Part shown: positions 1 to 14,200 of the stretch, piece by piece
Position numbering within the stretch: the first letter of the stretch is position 1
How the letters are laid out: each line of letters begins with the position of its first letter
Assembly: GCA_036245805.1 (NCBI GenBank)
Contig: BTRK01000003.1
Location: 1,922,001-1,986,000, forward strand
Reading direction: 5' to 3'
DNA length: 64,000 bases
Origin: Pristionchus mayeri
Taxonomy: Eukaryota > Nematoda > Chromadorea > Rhabditida > Neodiplogasteridae
The notes under the pieces: model-generated
The model's input: only the letters and a program-made list of their open reading frames with translations
Databases searched by the model: none
Told to the model about the DNA's origin: nothing
Translations under genes and position numbers: made by a program

Positions 1-89
1 TCCCTCCTCGCAAGTCTTTTGCAGCGTATTGAGCCACACACGTCCGAGGTAATGTCCTGTGAATATGAATTGTGTACATTTTGTAATAT

Positions 90-1913
90 ATATATATATC
101 ACAGGTATCACGAGTCGGTGAAGCGAAAAGTGCCACTTCGCGAACAATTTTTTTCAAACCCATTTAAAATCGATCAAATTATAACGTTATGTTAGTCTAG
201 GGACAAGAATACGAATGAACAAGGTCATTTGTCCCAGAGCCGGATTATATGTATTTCCCGGTTCCAAAACCGGCTATACTGTATTTCAGCTCACAGATGA
301 GCTACAGGGATGGCATGGTGCGCAAAATACGCGGAAAAATACGGCGATAAACTTTACTGTTGACCACTTTTTGATTGAATGCAAACCAAAAAAGTTTGCA
401 CTGAAAAATCAATTTCTGTTCGAAAAATAAATATATTTGTGTATCATGCAGGTGCGTTGCAGGGAATTTTATTGCAGAATATTAAACAAGAAGTCTACTT
501 ACATCTTACATAAAATAATCGTTCAAATCGAAGATGGCTTCAGTTGCCAAATAGACGATCAACTGTTGCCAACTCGATGTGGGTAGCACAACATTAAGCC
601 GTATTCGAAATGTTTCGTTGAGTCATGATCAGTTTTGATTATTTTATAGTGATTTTAGAAGGTCTACACCTAATTCCACTAAAACAATCGCCAAAATTTA
701 AGTTTTGAAAAAATCGATTTCCGACTTACCATTTTGACCGATTTTGGGACCTGAAAAAGTGCGATAATCAAAACGTTCTTCCCAAAATTTTTTGTGAAGC
801 TTTCAGTACTACTGGTATTCTCTCCAAATTACTTAGAAGATGCCATCTCTGCAGTCGTTCTGTCAAGATAATAACCTCCAAAAATGCGACATCGAAGGGT
901 CGCAAAAAGTTAAAATTCAAATTCTCAACAGGTTATGTTCAAACCATTCTTATTTGTGTACAAAAAATAAGTGCAAATGAGAATTGTGCTGAAAACACTT
1001 TTATTATTTTCGTATTGATAGTTTACAAATATTTCATTTTTCAAAATTCGAAATTTTCATAAAATTTTGAATCTCTCTTGTTACAGTGTTCAGTGTCGTT
1101 CTGAACTTTCTGAACTTTTTGCGACCCTTCGATGTCGCATTTTTGGAGGTTATTATCTTGACAGAACGACTGCAGAGATGGCATCTTCTAAGTAATTTGG
1201 AGAGAATGCGAGTACTACTGAAAGTTTTACAAATAATATTGGGAAGAACGTTTTGATAATCACACTTTTTCTGGTCGCGAAATCAGCCAAAATCGACCAA
1301 GTAGGAAATCGATTGTTCCAAAATGTAAATTTTTGCGATTATTTTAGTGGAATTAGGTGTAGATATTTTCAAAACACCCTAAAATATTCAAAACTGATCA
1401 TGACTGACCGAAACATTTTGAATACGGCTACCCACCTCGAGTTAGCAACCGTTGATCGTCTATTTGGCAATTTGAGTCATCTTAGATTTGAACGATTATT
1501 TTATGTAAGATGTAAGTAGACTTCTTCTTTAATATTATGCAATAAAATTCCCTGCAACGCACCTGCATGATACCCAAATAAATTTATTTTTCGAACAGAA
1601 ATTGATTTTTCAGTGCAAACTTTTTTGGTTTGCATTCAATCAAAAAGTGATCAACAGTAAAGTTGATCGCCGTATTTTTCCGCGTATTTTGCGCACCGTG
1701 CCATCCCTGTAGCTCATCTGTGAGCTGAAATACAGTAGAGCCGGTTTTGGAACCGGGAAATACCTATAATCCGGCTCTGGGACAAATGACCTTGTTCATT
1801 CGTAATCTTGTCCCTAGACTAACTTAACGTTATAATTTGATCGATTTTAAATGGGTTTGAAAAAAATTATTCGTGGCTTCCTCCACTGACTCGTGATACC
1901 TGTGATATATATA
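90..1913. mobile_element. Long foldback (inverted-repeat) element, about 1.8 kb
   Basis: Two arms of roughly 820 bases, about 90-915 and 1110-1913, are reverse complements with scattered mismatches, around a loop of about 200 bases. The arms begin and end with (AT)n followed by a CACAGGTATCACGAGTC-type motif. The small ORFs inside (for example 215-430 and 1253-1519) lie on the palindromic arms and resemble no protein I know. This looks like a non-autonomous foldback DNA transposon or a very long MITE. I could not establish a target-site duplication because both ends lie in AT repeats. Confidence 0.75.
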
Positions 1914-1934
1914 TCTCGCTAAATAACGAAATCT

Positions 1935-2173
1935 TGCTTAAAGTTACCGGACGAGGACGTAACCCTGATCTGACCCTGATCTGGTCGCGTGTACGAGAGA
2001 TATGCAAAAGTGAGAGAGCGCGGGATTACGCTGATCGTTTCCGGCTTTCCCTTGAGGCTATTATTGATTTTTAGCATTTTCGTATATTCATTCTCAACAA
2101 ATTCAACCATCGGATATTCGATGGAGGACAAAAAATAGGGGGTCAATTTCGTCCTCGTCCGGTAACTTTAATA
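1935..2173. mobile_element. TTAA-flanked MITE (piggyBac-like), copy 1
   Basis: About 235 bases are bounded by inverted termini AGTTACCGGACGAGGAC, each abutting TTAA. A second copy in the opposite orientation lies at 48222-48449, and the two share their internal sequence. TTAA at both ends of both copies is the target-site signature of the piggyBac superfamily. No transposase is present, so it is non-autonomous. The superfamily call is inferred from TTAA alone. Confidence 0.65.
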
Positions 2174-2341
2174 TTGAACAACTAACTGTATAATTCTGAA
2201 CGATATCGTTGTACTGTGGAATAGATGACTTTTCTTGACGGATCAATGGGAGAATGTCTTCGAAATGCTTCCCGCCATCGCATAAATTATCGCTAAAATG
2301 ATCAGATTTTTTTTTGATATACAATTTCATAATCCAAAAAA

Positions 2342-2416
2342 GCTACATAAAAAACGATTGATTGTGGAAAAACAATTGTTACATAAAAAACGATTGATTG
2401 TGGAAAAACAATTGTT
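2342..2416. repeat. Tandem duplication, about 37-bp unit, two copies
   Basis: The block beginning ACATAAAAAACGATTGATTG occurs twice in immediate succession. It directly follows the piggyBac-like MITE and has no coding content. Confidence 0.8.
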
Positions 2417-2433
2417 ATTAAAGTTTCGGCAGC

Positions 2434-2554
2434 ACTAGTGATGGCCATTCGATGCGAGGTAGCGATTCTGTTACGCGTCCCTTAGCCTGAATTCGCGATT
2501 CGTGGAGGAAGAGGCGTTGCGAAATCGTTAACTAACATGGAATGGCCATCCCTA
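2434..2554. mobile_element. Hairpin element with hAT-like ends (TAGTGATGGCC)
   Basis: Terminal inverted repeats TAGTGATGGCCATTC and GAATGGCCATCCCTAG bound about 120 bases. The ends resemble the hAT-like elements at 33165 and 53794. I saw no convincing 8-bp target duplication. Confidence 0.5.
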
Positions 2555-5271
2555 GTATGCACTCACCCATACTCCAGCACTTCACTCCAGCGACTCCAGA
2601 TTACTTCCCAAATATCAGTAGAAATGATAACCATTGTGATTACATGCTCATCGGACTAAAAATTTTGCCTAAATCTCATGTCTGTGAACCATCTGTGAAA
2701 ATGTTTTTATTCGAATTTTGCACCATCATTTGACGAATTTTCTACTTTTGATTGAGTCATCTTTGTCCGCTGCGAAAATGTATACTTGAATAAGTTTTCA
2801 TAGGATTAGAGTCAAACATGCAGCCGCATTACCTCTAATTGGCCGCATTACCTCTAATTGGCGTGAGTATTCTCGCCAGAACGGAAATCCCTGTGTATCT
2901 TCTTTCGCGTAAACTTTGTGCACAGCTGCAGCAAAGTAGTCTGTACGAGGACGTGTGCCATTCTTTACTGAAAAATTGTGAAGAATAAAAACATTTTTAA
3001 CCAACATGCACTGAATGCTTTATCAATACTATGCTAACAAAGCATTAGGTTTGTAGTATTAGTAGTTTTAAGATTATTAAATGGTGTCGTACTAGTTTAA
3101 TTAGGAAAAGGCATTTTGACATCTTTAGGTAAATCACCTGAAATGGTCATCGGATAAACGAGGTGTCCAGTGCGCATTTTCCTCTTTTCACTTTCATAAG
3201 AAGCATCTAGCATCAATTGCGTACTCGTAAGCTCATAGTAACTCTGAAAAAGATTACTGTATATTCATTCAAAAAGGAGTTCCTAAAAAATATGAGAATT
3301 CATTTCTCATTTGCTATTGGGCCATGTCAAGGATGTTAGGCCATGTCAAGGATGTGTCAAGGATGTCTGACGGCCAAGAAATGGATTCGGATGAGAAAAA
3401 TAGTATAATGTTCATAGCTCACTCGTCGTATCCTATATTCGTGGCAGTCAGGAATATCGAACTTTCTTGTTCCTCCATTCTTCATTCGGGAGCTCCAATC
3501 GAATGTCACATCAACAAATGTGCGATGATCGTGACTGAAAATCATCATATTTTATAAATGAATATATTTTTATTTGCATAATTAACTTTAATCACTAACA
3601 TTTTTCTTATTTGAACGCCCTCTACAGTGTAATTTTTTATGAGAAACTCACACAAGTCTGCCATTTATAGGAATTCCGAAAGGGTATTTTCCATTTGAGT
3701 AGTGTACCAGGAAGAAGAGAATATGAATCCATGTTTGGTACATCTGAATAAAAACATTTATAAATAGGAACAGCGACCTCACGAACGACATTCGAAACGA
3801 ATATATTACAAATAACAACATTCTAAATGTGTCATCAATGCTTCAAATAAAATAAAAGGATTAAATGAGTTGTAATTGTTTATCAGAGAAATCAGCTGAG
3901 CGGAGTATAGGTCGACTCATCGCATTTGTGGAGCAATGGTCTCGCTCTCTCCATATCATACGCTCTCTCTCGCTCTGATCGACGAGAGAGCGTGTGATTT
4001 GGAGAGAGCCAGACGATTCCTCTATTTTTTGTGTGACCTTATTTCCCATTCCAGTTCGTAAGTGAAAGTTATACCGACGACCGATGAATACAGATGCGTG
4101 AAGTGCACTAGTATATAATATTGGCAAACCAACTTTATTCTGTTTTTTTGGTATGATGCAAGCCCTACGCGATATGTTCGATCCGAAAGGGACCGCGTCA
4201 TTACCCCAGCTAGACTCTCTAGACAGATGGATGCACGATAAATTTGAATAAAGTGAATTCTGAGTAGAAGTGGAATAGAGTGATTTCTGAGTAATTGTGA
4301 ATTTGACTGGGTGTCATCAAAAAAGTATTTCTAAAAACCGAGCGCTTCGATCACGAGTACTGAGGGGACGAGGATGAGATAAGAAGAAAGACTCAAAATA
4401 ATAAGAATTCTGTGGCATTTTTACACGTTTCGTAAGGTTTCTCAGGTAATGTAATTTCTCAGGTAAACTCTCTTTATTCCGCGTGCTCTCTCACCGACCT
4501 GACAGCACACGACGGCACTAGGTCGGATGAGAACTATGACGTCATGCCGCCTTTGATATATCAAAGGCGGCATGACGTCATAGTTCTCATCCGGCTTAGT
4601 GCCGGTCACGGCGCTCTTTTTGGGTGGGCCAGAGATGAGAGAGCAATCTCTCTCAAATTACAGGCCCTCTCGCGATCGGTCTCGAAGCGAATGTTTTTTT
4701 TGGAAATTTGCCATAGAACGCCGTGAGATTGAGGAAAAGTGGGTACTCCGGTGAAGCGATCCCTTGTAGTAAGTGGCCTCCTGTCGAGCTAGAATATTAT
4801 TCAAGCACGTATTGGTTAATCATTACATTTAAAAAACACTACAGTACGATTTGGCTCGAGTGTACAAAATCGTGTCATACTTTAAATGGGAAGTACACGT
4901 TTTAGACTTTAGACATTTCTTGTACTTGGTTATCTTCTGCAAGAGTACAATAGTTTGATTATAAAAAATAGTTTAATTAACATTGAGTTTTAAAATAATT
5001 AAAGAAAGGAAAGAATAACATTAATAAGTGATTCACACTATCGGCTTTTCTTCAGTACCGTACTCAACAGCCTCAAGCAGTTGCGGCGCTCTGCAATTGT
5101 TTTGAATTCCGCAGAAACTTGAATTATGCTGTTCTTAATTTACTGTTTTAGTTGATTAATTAATTGCATTCGTTTGTAATCAAGTTCACCTTTATCTGAT
5201 TGTTGTTCCGCCTTCCCGTACAATCTTATGAAAGCTGTATTTCGCGTCTTATCGCCTGTTTTCTCTCGCAG
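2555..5271. other. 5' flank of THOC2; no gene recognised
   Basis: This stretch is AT-rich with no credible coding exon. It holds two short tandem duplications (a 19-bp unit at 2823-2862 and an ATGTCAAGG unit around 3319-3367), a hairpin remnant near 3945-4010 rich in CTCTCTCG, and one copy of the 90-bp GGCACTA hairpin MITE at 4514. The last bases, ending in TTTTCTCTCGCAG at 5271, look like a splice acceptor. Confidence 0.6.
4514..4603. mobile_element. GGCACTA hairpin MITE, copy 1
   Basis: This is a near-perfect 90-base palindrome starting GGCACTAGGTCGGATGAGAA, with the core CGCCTTTGATATATCAAAGG. Six further copies lie at 13873, 19927, 42886, 45602, 54286 and 62144. Two of those (54286 and 62144) carry perfect 8-bp target duplications, which defines the element ends. 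Confidence 0.85.
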
Positions 5272-5282
5272 GTTGTTGAACC
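5259..5282 (+). promoter_or_regulatory. Probable trans-splice acceptor and short 5' leader of THOC2
   Basis: The pyrimidine tract TTTTCTCTCGCAG ends at 5271, 11 nt before the ATG at 5283. An in-frame TGA lies one codon upstream of that ATG (TGA ACC ATG), so the coding region cannot extend further 5' in this exon. An acceptor this close to a start codon fits nematode spliced-leader trans-splicing. A cis-spliced 5'UTR intron is the alternative. Confidence 0.55.
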
Positions 5283-8200
5283 ATGAGTTCCGATCCGTCG
5301 ATCGGGCTTATGTCCGACCTCTTGGAGATTTGCGAGGGCGTCCTCAACGGCAAAATCACGCCCGCCGATGGATTCAAGAAGATTGAGGAGCACCATGTGA
5401 GTTGGACGCTTCCTTCATTGGTTTTTTTATCGTCCTTGCTAGTCGTTCCCTTGACTTTCCTCAAATACGATCTTGCTACCCCTTTTCGAAAATCTACGGT
5501 GCTCAAAAGCAAAAAGTAGTTAGAAATTGCTCATATCTCAACGGTTCTTTCATTTGAAACGGTAAATGCGCTGTTTTCTGATGCTGATAGTTACCATGGA
5601 ATCGTAATTAGAGTTGTGAACAAAAGAAAAACACTTGTTCGAAAATATTCTATGCGCCACAATGTAAAAGCATTGTTTTCTCTGAGATAAAACAGGTTGC
5701 CTGAAGTTCTATAACGGGAACAAATTGAATACAATCATAAGACAATTGATGGAAGCTTAACTTTTCACGTGAAATAGTTGAACTATTGAAGTACAATCAC
5801 ACATAGACCGAGTAACAGTTAATTAATTAATTAAGGAGCGCGACCCGACGACGCCGTCCGTGCTGCTCGACGTGCTGGCAATGGTTAGTGAGAGGATTAT
5901 TCATTTACGAATATTAGTTCTTGTTCACTGGTCCTCTCGGCTTCTGTATGTCCCCAGTCATAATTAATTCATATACTTTTCATCTTGCTTACTCACAGAT
6001 GTTTGAGGGCTAAATATTCATCTTTTCTCGTTTAGCTAGCTCATTGCTCAATTAGGGAGAAATCCATCATACTCTTCACTGTTCAGGTCGATGTGAGCGC
6101 GAAAGAGGACGAGAACCAGATGAAACTCCTCGTCGATCTGGCCAAGCGCACCATGAACGATGTGAGTGTAATTAATTAATTAAAATTAAATAGATATACA
6201 AATTGTTTGCTCCACAAGCCGACGAAAGGATGTTCAATTATGGATTTATTTTAATTTTTAAATGAATCTGACTTGTAAATTAGTGTTCGTCGGGCTGATT
6301 GGCATATTGCTTGACGTTTGTGTATCCACTATATTTCCCTCGGAACCACCATGGAGATTGCGTAGATGAACTGTTAATGGTCTCGAATTTATTGCACTCT
6401 CATCTGCTTAATTAATTGCTTAATTAATTAAATATTCGCTTAATTAATTGTTTTAATTACCCGTTCAGGTGGTGCCTGAGGAGTGTGTGCGCGCGGAGTT
6501 GGAGTGCCTGGATGCGAACACGAAGGACAACAAACTCCAGCTCATCCGCACCAAAACCAAGTTGTTGTGAGTGGGCGTGTTATTGTTTTTGTTAGATGGT
6601 ATTATTGTTTTTTTTCGTCCACAAACAAGCCATGACTCAGATGGGAGGCACTTCTGGACTTGAATGAAGCAACTGTTTAGGATTTAAATTTGTTTTTCTC
6701 TCTCAGCCTTACGGTTAATACACACAGTGTGCAACACACTTGATCATATTGATGCTAGAGACAGTTATTAGCTAATGCTCGCATATTGCAGCTTCAAGCA
6801 GTCCAAGTTCAACCTGCTGCGAGAAGAAACCGAAGGTCGGGCTATATCAAACTTTTTTCGTTATACAGATATTGATGCCGATGTAATCTTTTAAGAGTTG
6901 TTTTATAATCTTAAAGTTGCAGAATAGCACGCTGTTTTCGACAGGTATTGTGTTTCCTATAAAAAAGGCATCACTTTTTTTATAGGAAACCCTGTAAACC
7001 CTGTTACATGTCGAAAAAATGCGTTGTATTCTGCAACTTAAGATTTCCTCGGCATATTGTGAAACATGAAATATCTTCTATACATATTTATTTGTAATAG
7101 TGTTGAAAACAGAATACTCCACTATGTTCTTTTCACTATTTGTTAGTCCGACTTATATAATTTGCAATTATTATTTTTATTTTTATAAATACTTAATATT
7201 AAGGCTACTCGAAGCTGTTGACGGAGCTGCTCTCGCTCGACGACACGCTGCGCGCCACGGACATCACCCAACGAATGCTCTCCCTCATCGGCACCTTCTC
7301 CCTCGACCCGAACAGGTATGCGGTAGATCGATAATTAGTAATACGGTAGACCAATCGCAATCAGAAGGGATACGGTACATCGATATTACTCGACACGGCA
7401 GATCGATAATTAGTGATACGGTAGATCGATCGTTACCCAAACAGGTATACGGTACCCAAGGAGTACTGTAGATCGATGTTGGATCGGATATTATAGACGG
7501 ATTCCTAGAGATCCGAACAGGTAGATACGGTAGATCGGTAAAGTACGATACGGTAGTTCAAACGGCACCTCTTGAATATTTGGCCCACCCCCCTTCCCTC
7601 CCCTATCATTTCTCATTCCCTCCCCATCACAAAGGGGTGCGACCGAAGTCAAGGAATGAGACCTAGAAATTAGCGGGTAGGGAAGGAAGGGGAAGGGGTG
7701 GACCAATTATCCAATAAGTGCCCACGGTGTGACATGCGTGCCGCAGCGCGTGATAAAAAAAGAAACATGCAGCAAATGGCAAGCCCGCGAAAATTCAACT
7801 TGTTACTTTATGGGGAGCCAAATGTCGACTTTTCCAGTCCAGGCCTGGGCTTTTGCCAATGGGTGAACTTTACAAATTGCCGTTTGTTTTTTTAATATAT
7901 CACGGTAATTCAGGCAACTGTTTACATGTTTTCAACTTCGTGCGCGGAATGTTTTAACTAATTTACTGTAGCGGAACGATGAATATTATTAAAATGGTCC
8001 GGTCGATTCCGGTAATTCCGGGGGGAGGGGGGGGGGGGGTTTCGTCACACCGTGGTGCCGATCAAACACTATTCCCGGATATTTATGTTAGATCGATAGT
8101 GATGTGCAGTAGACCATATCTCTGCACCTGAACAGGTGCGAAGAGTAGCTCATCTTCTGCCGTAACCTATGACATCATCTATGCGCCGTAATTACCGTAC

Positions 8201-11200
8201 CTTCCCTGATCTTCAGGGCGCTGGACATCCTGCTGGAGGCCTTCGAGCGGCAGCCGGCCCGTCGCGCGACCTTCGTCGAGATTCTGAAGGAGATGAAGAC
8301 GACGCCGGAGTACCTCCAGACGTACCTCGTCTTCAAGTTCACCCTCTATCAGGTAAGGTAGCATTGTCGTGCGAGAACGATAATAGTAATGATAAAAAGT
8401 ATTTCTGATACGCAAATCCCACAGGCGCGTTACGGCTAGTAGCTATTGGCTACCTTGGCATTTATTTTTTTCAAGTTTTTCTTTCTCTTTGCCAGCCGAG
8501 GCTTATGGCACTGATGATATCTCTGATTCGCCAAGCCACAAAGTGCGTTAAGAATTTATCATAGTGGTAATTTCGATTATCCCACCACCATTTCTGGCTG
8601 TTTCGATCTCCTTATTGTTCTAGAATATTGAGAGGATTCTAGTGGAAAAAATTATTAAATTCACAATTTCGAAATTGTTCCCTTAATAATTAGAGTCTAA
8701 TTTAATAATAATTATAGTTAGTTGTTTTTATTAATTAGTCTAATTTGCAGAAAGACAATAGCGAGACGCCCTTCTCGCTGTACCGGCTAGCGGCCGCACT
8801 GATCGAGGAACAGCTGGTAGAGATGGACGACATCCTGAAATATGTGAGTGATGGGATACGGTAGGAGGAGGATACTGTATAATGAGAGAATGTTTATGGT
8901 AAGTCGAAAATTGCAATGCGATAGCGTGGTAGGAAAGATCAAAATATGTTATTTATCGGGGAGAAGACGATTGGAAAATTGATTAAATATTCAGGCGATG
9001 ACTGGTTGTAGAGAGGTGTTTGGGCTACTTGAACAAATCAGTTCTTGTCACTCTTTTGGGGCATACAATTTAAAATTAGGTCTGTAGCATCAGAGAACGT
9101 AGTGCACGTGAGCTAGCGCTTTTTCGTTTCTCCTTTTTTCAATGTTGAGCTAACATAAACAAATGTATGCTGGCGCAACATTGGTGAGCTTGCGTGAACC
9201 TGGTGCCTACTAGTCTGTTACCTTCTCCCCATTGCAGCTGTCTCCTGGCTCGTCCGAGCTGATGGAGTCGCACAAGGCGCGCGCCGCGCTTGCCTCCGTC
9301 CGATCGAAGAAGGCCGAGACGATCCTGGCGAGCGGCGTCGCCGGAGACTCGAATAAGGTGAGCAGAGGGTGTTGGCGCGGAGGCGGTAAGCTTGCGCAAA
9401 TGTGGTGTCCTATTGTGAATTCGAGGTAGCCTTCCATTGGCCGCAGTAGTATTACAGCAGTTTTGAGCTACGCGTGAAGCAAAGAACTCGATGGGCCTGA
9501 TTTTGTACACCTTTAGTCTGTGAGCCTTACTACAATTTTGCAAATCAAATACAGTTTTAATAACAATAATAACAGTAATATTAATAACAATAACAACATC
9601 TTGGCAGCACTCCTCCGTGGGCCAGGACGGGCAGGAGCTGACGCAGATCACGGGCATCTCCTTCGCGGCAGTCACGGGCGTCCAGGAGGCGGAGGACGCC
9701 AAGCTGAGGGGAGCCGAGGAGGAGGTGAGGGGCGGAGCTTCGAGGGAAAAGGGGGCGGACCTTCGAGGGAAAAGGGGCGGGGCTTGGAGGAAAGGGGGCG
9801 GAGCGCTATTGTGTGGGTGTGTATTTATTGTGATCAATGAGCACGAAGCAGTCTTGTTGGCAGAGAGGGAAGAATTAGTGGGAATGAAGAGGTAAGAAAC
9901 GAGCGGGCGTTACTTTTAGAGCATTTTGTATTATGTTCATAGCAGCCCCAGAAGCATTGGTGCAGTGTGGGATGGGGTCCATTAGGAATGTAGCCTTGCT
10001 GATGCCGCGGTTCAGCGGGCTCGATATTTTGAATTACTAAAATTGCTTCTGTAACTAAACTATATCATTCAAAATAATTTGCTGACCATTTCCGATTACC
10101 TTAATCCCTAAATATCTATCTATTTGCAGTGCGGTCGGAACCAGAAGGTGGGCCTGGTCACGGCGCTGCTGGAGGACGGCGAGTGGGAGCGAGCGAAGCG
10201 CATCATGGACTGCATGCCGGAGCACTACGCTGTACAGGCGAGGTGGGCAATTATTGATTGATTACGGTATCATATTATCGATTGATTATTTGATTAACTA
10301 GGGATACGGTAGCTGAATCTCTCAATTCTCTGCATATTCGAACAATGTGGCATAGGTTCCGGAGTGATCCATGATATTGTAAAGTGCAAACAATAATAAG
10401 AAGCTTGCAGCACGCGCGCGGCGTGCGCGGTGACCAACCATTACGGTCTCTAATTATCTATTGATAGGCTGATTAAATGGGAGTACGGTAGTGAATGCAA
10501 AAAAATCGATTTGCAGCACGCGCACGGCGTGCGCTGTGGCCGACCTGGTCGAGGCTACGATCGACGACCTCTTCCATCTCAAGTGCGCCCAGGGACTGGC
10601 GGACGCGGAGAGGCGGAGGGAGGAGCGGCTGGGTGGAGGAGTCAAGTGGGAGAGAACGGTCAGGCATTACCGTATCTGATGATTGGTTGGAATGGGTACG
10701 GTAGGTAGGTGAAGGGATAGATACGGTAGGATTGTTTCTCTGCCTTTAATTCTGGGCTTCAAGTCTATATTATTGGGCTGAAAATGCTTGTTTGTTAGGT
10801 AAAATGTCTCATCTCAGGTCTCATCGTGGGACGACTTCGACCTCGTCTTCGAGTTGCTGACTGCGGTCGGCCCGCGCGTCGCCTACCAATCAAAGTAGGT
10901 TTCAGGGGTAGCCTGATTGTTAGCCTCTAAATTTCCCTACGCTATCTCGCTTTCCGTAGTAGCGTCAAAGAATAGTTGAAGCTCTATCCTCACAAGTATA
11001 CGGGTATAGTTTTCAAGTGACGTATCTTGCACCAGCTACCCTTTGGAAGCTATGCACTAGCAAAGAATTATCGATGAAGCACCAATGTAACAAGAGAAGC
11101 GTGCCTCGCTTTAAATTGTACAACACTATTATTATGCATATCAGAACACTCACAAAACTCGTACGGCTCTGCTCGGTATTCTTCGAAGAGCGAGCATCAG

Positions 11201-14200
11201 GTGCCTACGGTACTGGAGAGGAGAGTAAGTGTTTTTTTTGTATTTTTTAAAAATATATTTTAATTTTAATATTTCGAAAAGGTCTTTATGTTAGCACTAT
11301 ATTCATATTTTTACAATTTCATACCCACGTCTACAATATTACTTGAACTAATATTTTCCTTCTATGTTGTAAGCATGAAGCCGACTATATCTTGCTGGTA
11401 CTTGGACACTTTCCAAGCAGTGTCCTCGTGGGAATACCTTTATCTCTACTTGAATGTTCAGTTTCGAACAAGATGATGGACCTTATCGACGAGGTTCTCC
11501 TGCCCGGGCTCTCGCTCTCGGAGAGCAACGTCGCACTGTCGGAGGAGGTGAGCGTGAAAGGAATATGTATTTTTTTGCTACTGCAGCTGCTGTTAGTTGT
11601 TTTATGGAGCCTCAAGCACCTTCCTAAATTTTGAAACTTGTCAGCAATTTCTGCCAAATCCTGGTTCCACAAATCCCAAATGTGTTTGTAAGATGCCGCA
11701 ATTAGTAATGCGTTGAGTACTGCTGGTAGTAAAATATTACACTTTTTTTGAATAATCATAAATATCGACCTGTTTCCTCTCTACTCTGTTCATACTAGGC
11801 CACTCCTAGTTTCAAAAGAAGCATAAAGAAAAATAAGTAAGAGAAGTAGAAGTAATCTGTTTCTCTCGCAGATCTGGTCGCTGATTTCTCAGTTCCCGTA
11901 CGAGCATCGCTACCGGCTGTACGGCAGGTAAAGAAGCTACTATACCAGTTCCCCTGTTTGAGTTCAGTCAATCAGTTTGTGAATTGCAATAATAATAATA
12001 ATAATAATGCAATAATACTCTATCGCTCTCTTGCCATTTTTCTTCCTCTTCGCGTTTCTACCTAAACCGCATAAATATGATAGGTGGAAGACGGTGCACA
12101 CGACAAGGCATCCGGAGCTGACGATCGAGAGGGGCAAGACGATAGGCAGGACGAAATATGTGATAAAGTAAGTGGGGAAAGTCATTACTAATAATTGTAA
12201 TATTTAATATTACATTAATAATAATAATAGTAATAATAATAATACTTAATTTCCTATCCAGCTTATAAAGACGATAGGAAGGTCGAAATATGTGATAAAG
12301 TGAGTACAGTAGTCCTATGTCGTAGTAGTAAAATGTCGGTCTAGGATAAGATATTTCTATAGTAACACTGGTTTTAAATGGGCTGATTTTCGAAAAATTA
12401 GTTTTTATAATATTCGTGGAACGCAAATATCCCTTGTTGATCAAAACAAAAAAAATAACTGCAGGCGCCTCTCGAAAGACACGGTGAAGATGATGGGCCG
12501 GATACTGGGCAAGCTGGCGCACTCCCACCCCTCGTTCGTCTTCGACTACCTGCTGGGACAGGTGAGTGCGGGAGGAAGGTCGTGAAACGAAGATAGTAAT
12601 TTTGTGAAGCGACAAATTCGCGTGTAAAATGTATTTTTGGATTATTGTATTGTAAGCATAGCCACTTTCCTACTTCCTTGCTATGCTCCGCCCCTTCGCC
12701 CCTCCCTCATCATCAGATTGCTTAGGGTCTGGCTTCGCCCACTGAGGCACAGGTTTTACTTGCTTAGTGACCGGCTTAGACTGCTTGGGCTTACAATTAG
12801 GCATTTTCTGCTTAAGATTTGGTAATCGACAAGTGGATGTGGGCATGGGGGCGGAGCCTAGTACGAAAGTAGGAAAGTCTCGCCTGAACTAATTCTCACA
12901 AGATAAAGATCTCATTTTGAATTCTCGAAATATAAAAAGTATAGTAAACGAATGATTCGTGCTCTCTTATCCAGGTGCAAACCTTCGACAACCTCATCCA
13001 TCCAGTGGTGGACGCGCTGCGATTCCTCACGAATCTGGAGCTGGACGTGCTGCTGTGTGAGTTGCACTTGCATGCCCTGTTAGTTTCTCATGGAAATGCC
13101 GTTAGATTTGAATTCCCACCACAGCATATCTCCGTTCTCCGTGGAGCTAGAGACTTTAACGTTGGTTTTCAAGGTTCAGAGAGTCGAAAAAACCGTGAAC
13201 GCGATGATCAATCAATCAATCAATCATTTACCAAATCAGGCATTAGATGCTCAGATGAGGATGTGCCGATATTCTTCATAGGGTGCACTCCACCTTGATG
13301 AGTGAACGCGATGGCGGGAATTCAAATCTGATGACTTTTCCGTGAGAACTAACACTACATTAGGCTACACGCGATTTCCGGATGAATGATATTACTAGCT
13401 TGTTATCTGAAAAGATCGCGTGAGAAAGAGGGGCTGGAATGTTGTACTATTCCTTCTTCACTGAAATAGGGCATTGATGAGAGGGAGAGGGGGGGGGGGG
13501 GTGATGATTTCTTAGTAAGCGAGGAGCCGCTCAGAAGTTGTACACGCCCACTCGAGTGTAAGCCACAAGATCGAATCCCCGTCCTCATGATCTATCATAG
13601 GAAGAAGCATACAGCGCATTCGACCACTAGGCCATTCATCTCTACGCTTGTTTTTCTCCTCTGTGGGGAGAATGCTAAGCATGTAATGAGTTGTTCTGGA
13701 TATTCTGACCTTTCTGGTCAAGATGTCAGCAGAATCCAATACTCTTGTGTGAATAATTCTTTATGCTGGATTGGTACAATAGAATGGGGCGGGTGGGTAC
13801 TCCTGATCTGCTTCGCTATGAAGAGAGTATGTAGTCCGTGCTGGCACAAGCACCTGAAATGGAGTGGAGTAGGGCACGAGGTCGGATGAGAACTATGACG
13901 TCACGCCGCCTTTGATGTATCAAGGGTGGCATGACGTCATAGTTCGCGTCCGGCCTAGTGCGGTAGGTTAGTGAGGGGGGGGGGCGGAAAATACTACTAG
14001 GCTAATTCCTAACTCGTGGGTAATAACTGGCTAAAGTGATGCCCTCTTCACGGTGTTTGGAAAGGGAGATGAGAAATGAGGGCCATAGGAAGCGAGCATG
14101 GACACTCACCGGTACTGGAAGTCTTGCTGATGTGTTGGGTGCCTGTAAAGTACGCGATTGTGTGCATCCTGTCGAAGGATTGTGGAAAAAATAGGAAGAA

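Noticed and set aside
4544..4905. Two 60-codon + strand frames
   Set aside because: One begins inside the GGCACTA hairpin and neither resembles a protein; no splice context.
9139..9837. 232-codon minus-strand frame
   Set aside because: Antisense shadow of THOC2 exons 9-10 and the GGGCGG minisatellite; no recognisable domain.
12262..12299. Alternative duplicate of THOC2 exon 17 in intron 17
   Set aside because: It has an acceptor-like TCCAG and a GTGAGT donor, but in the required phase it hits a stop at once; kept only as a junction echo.
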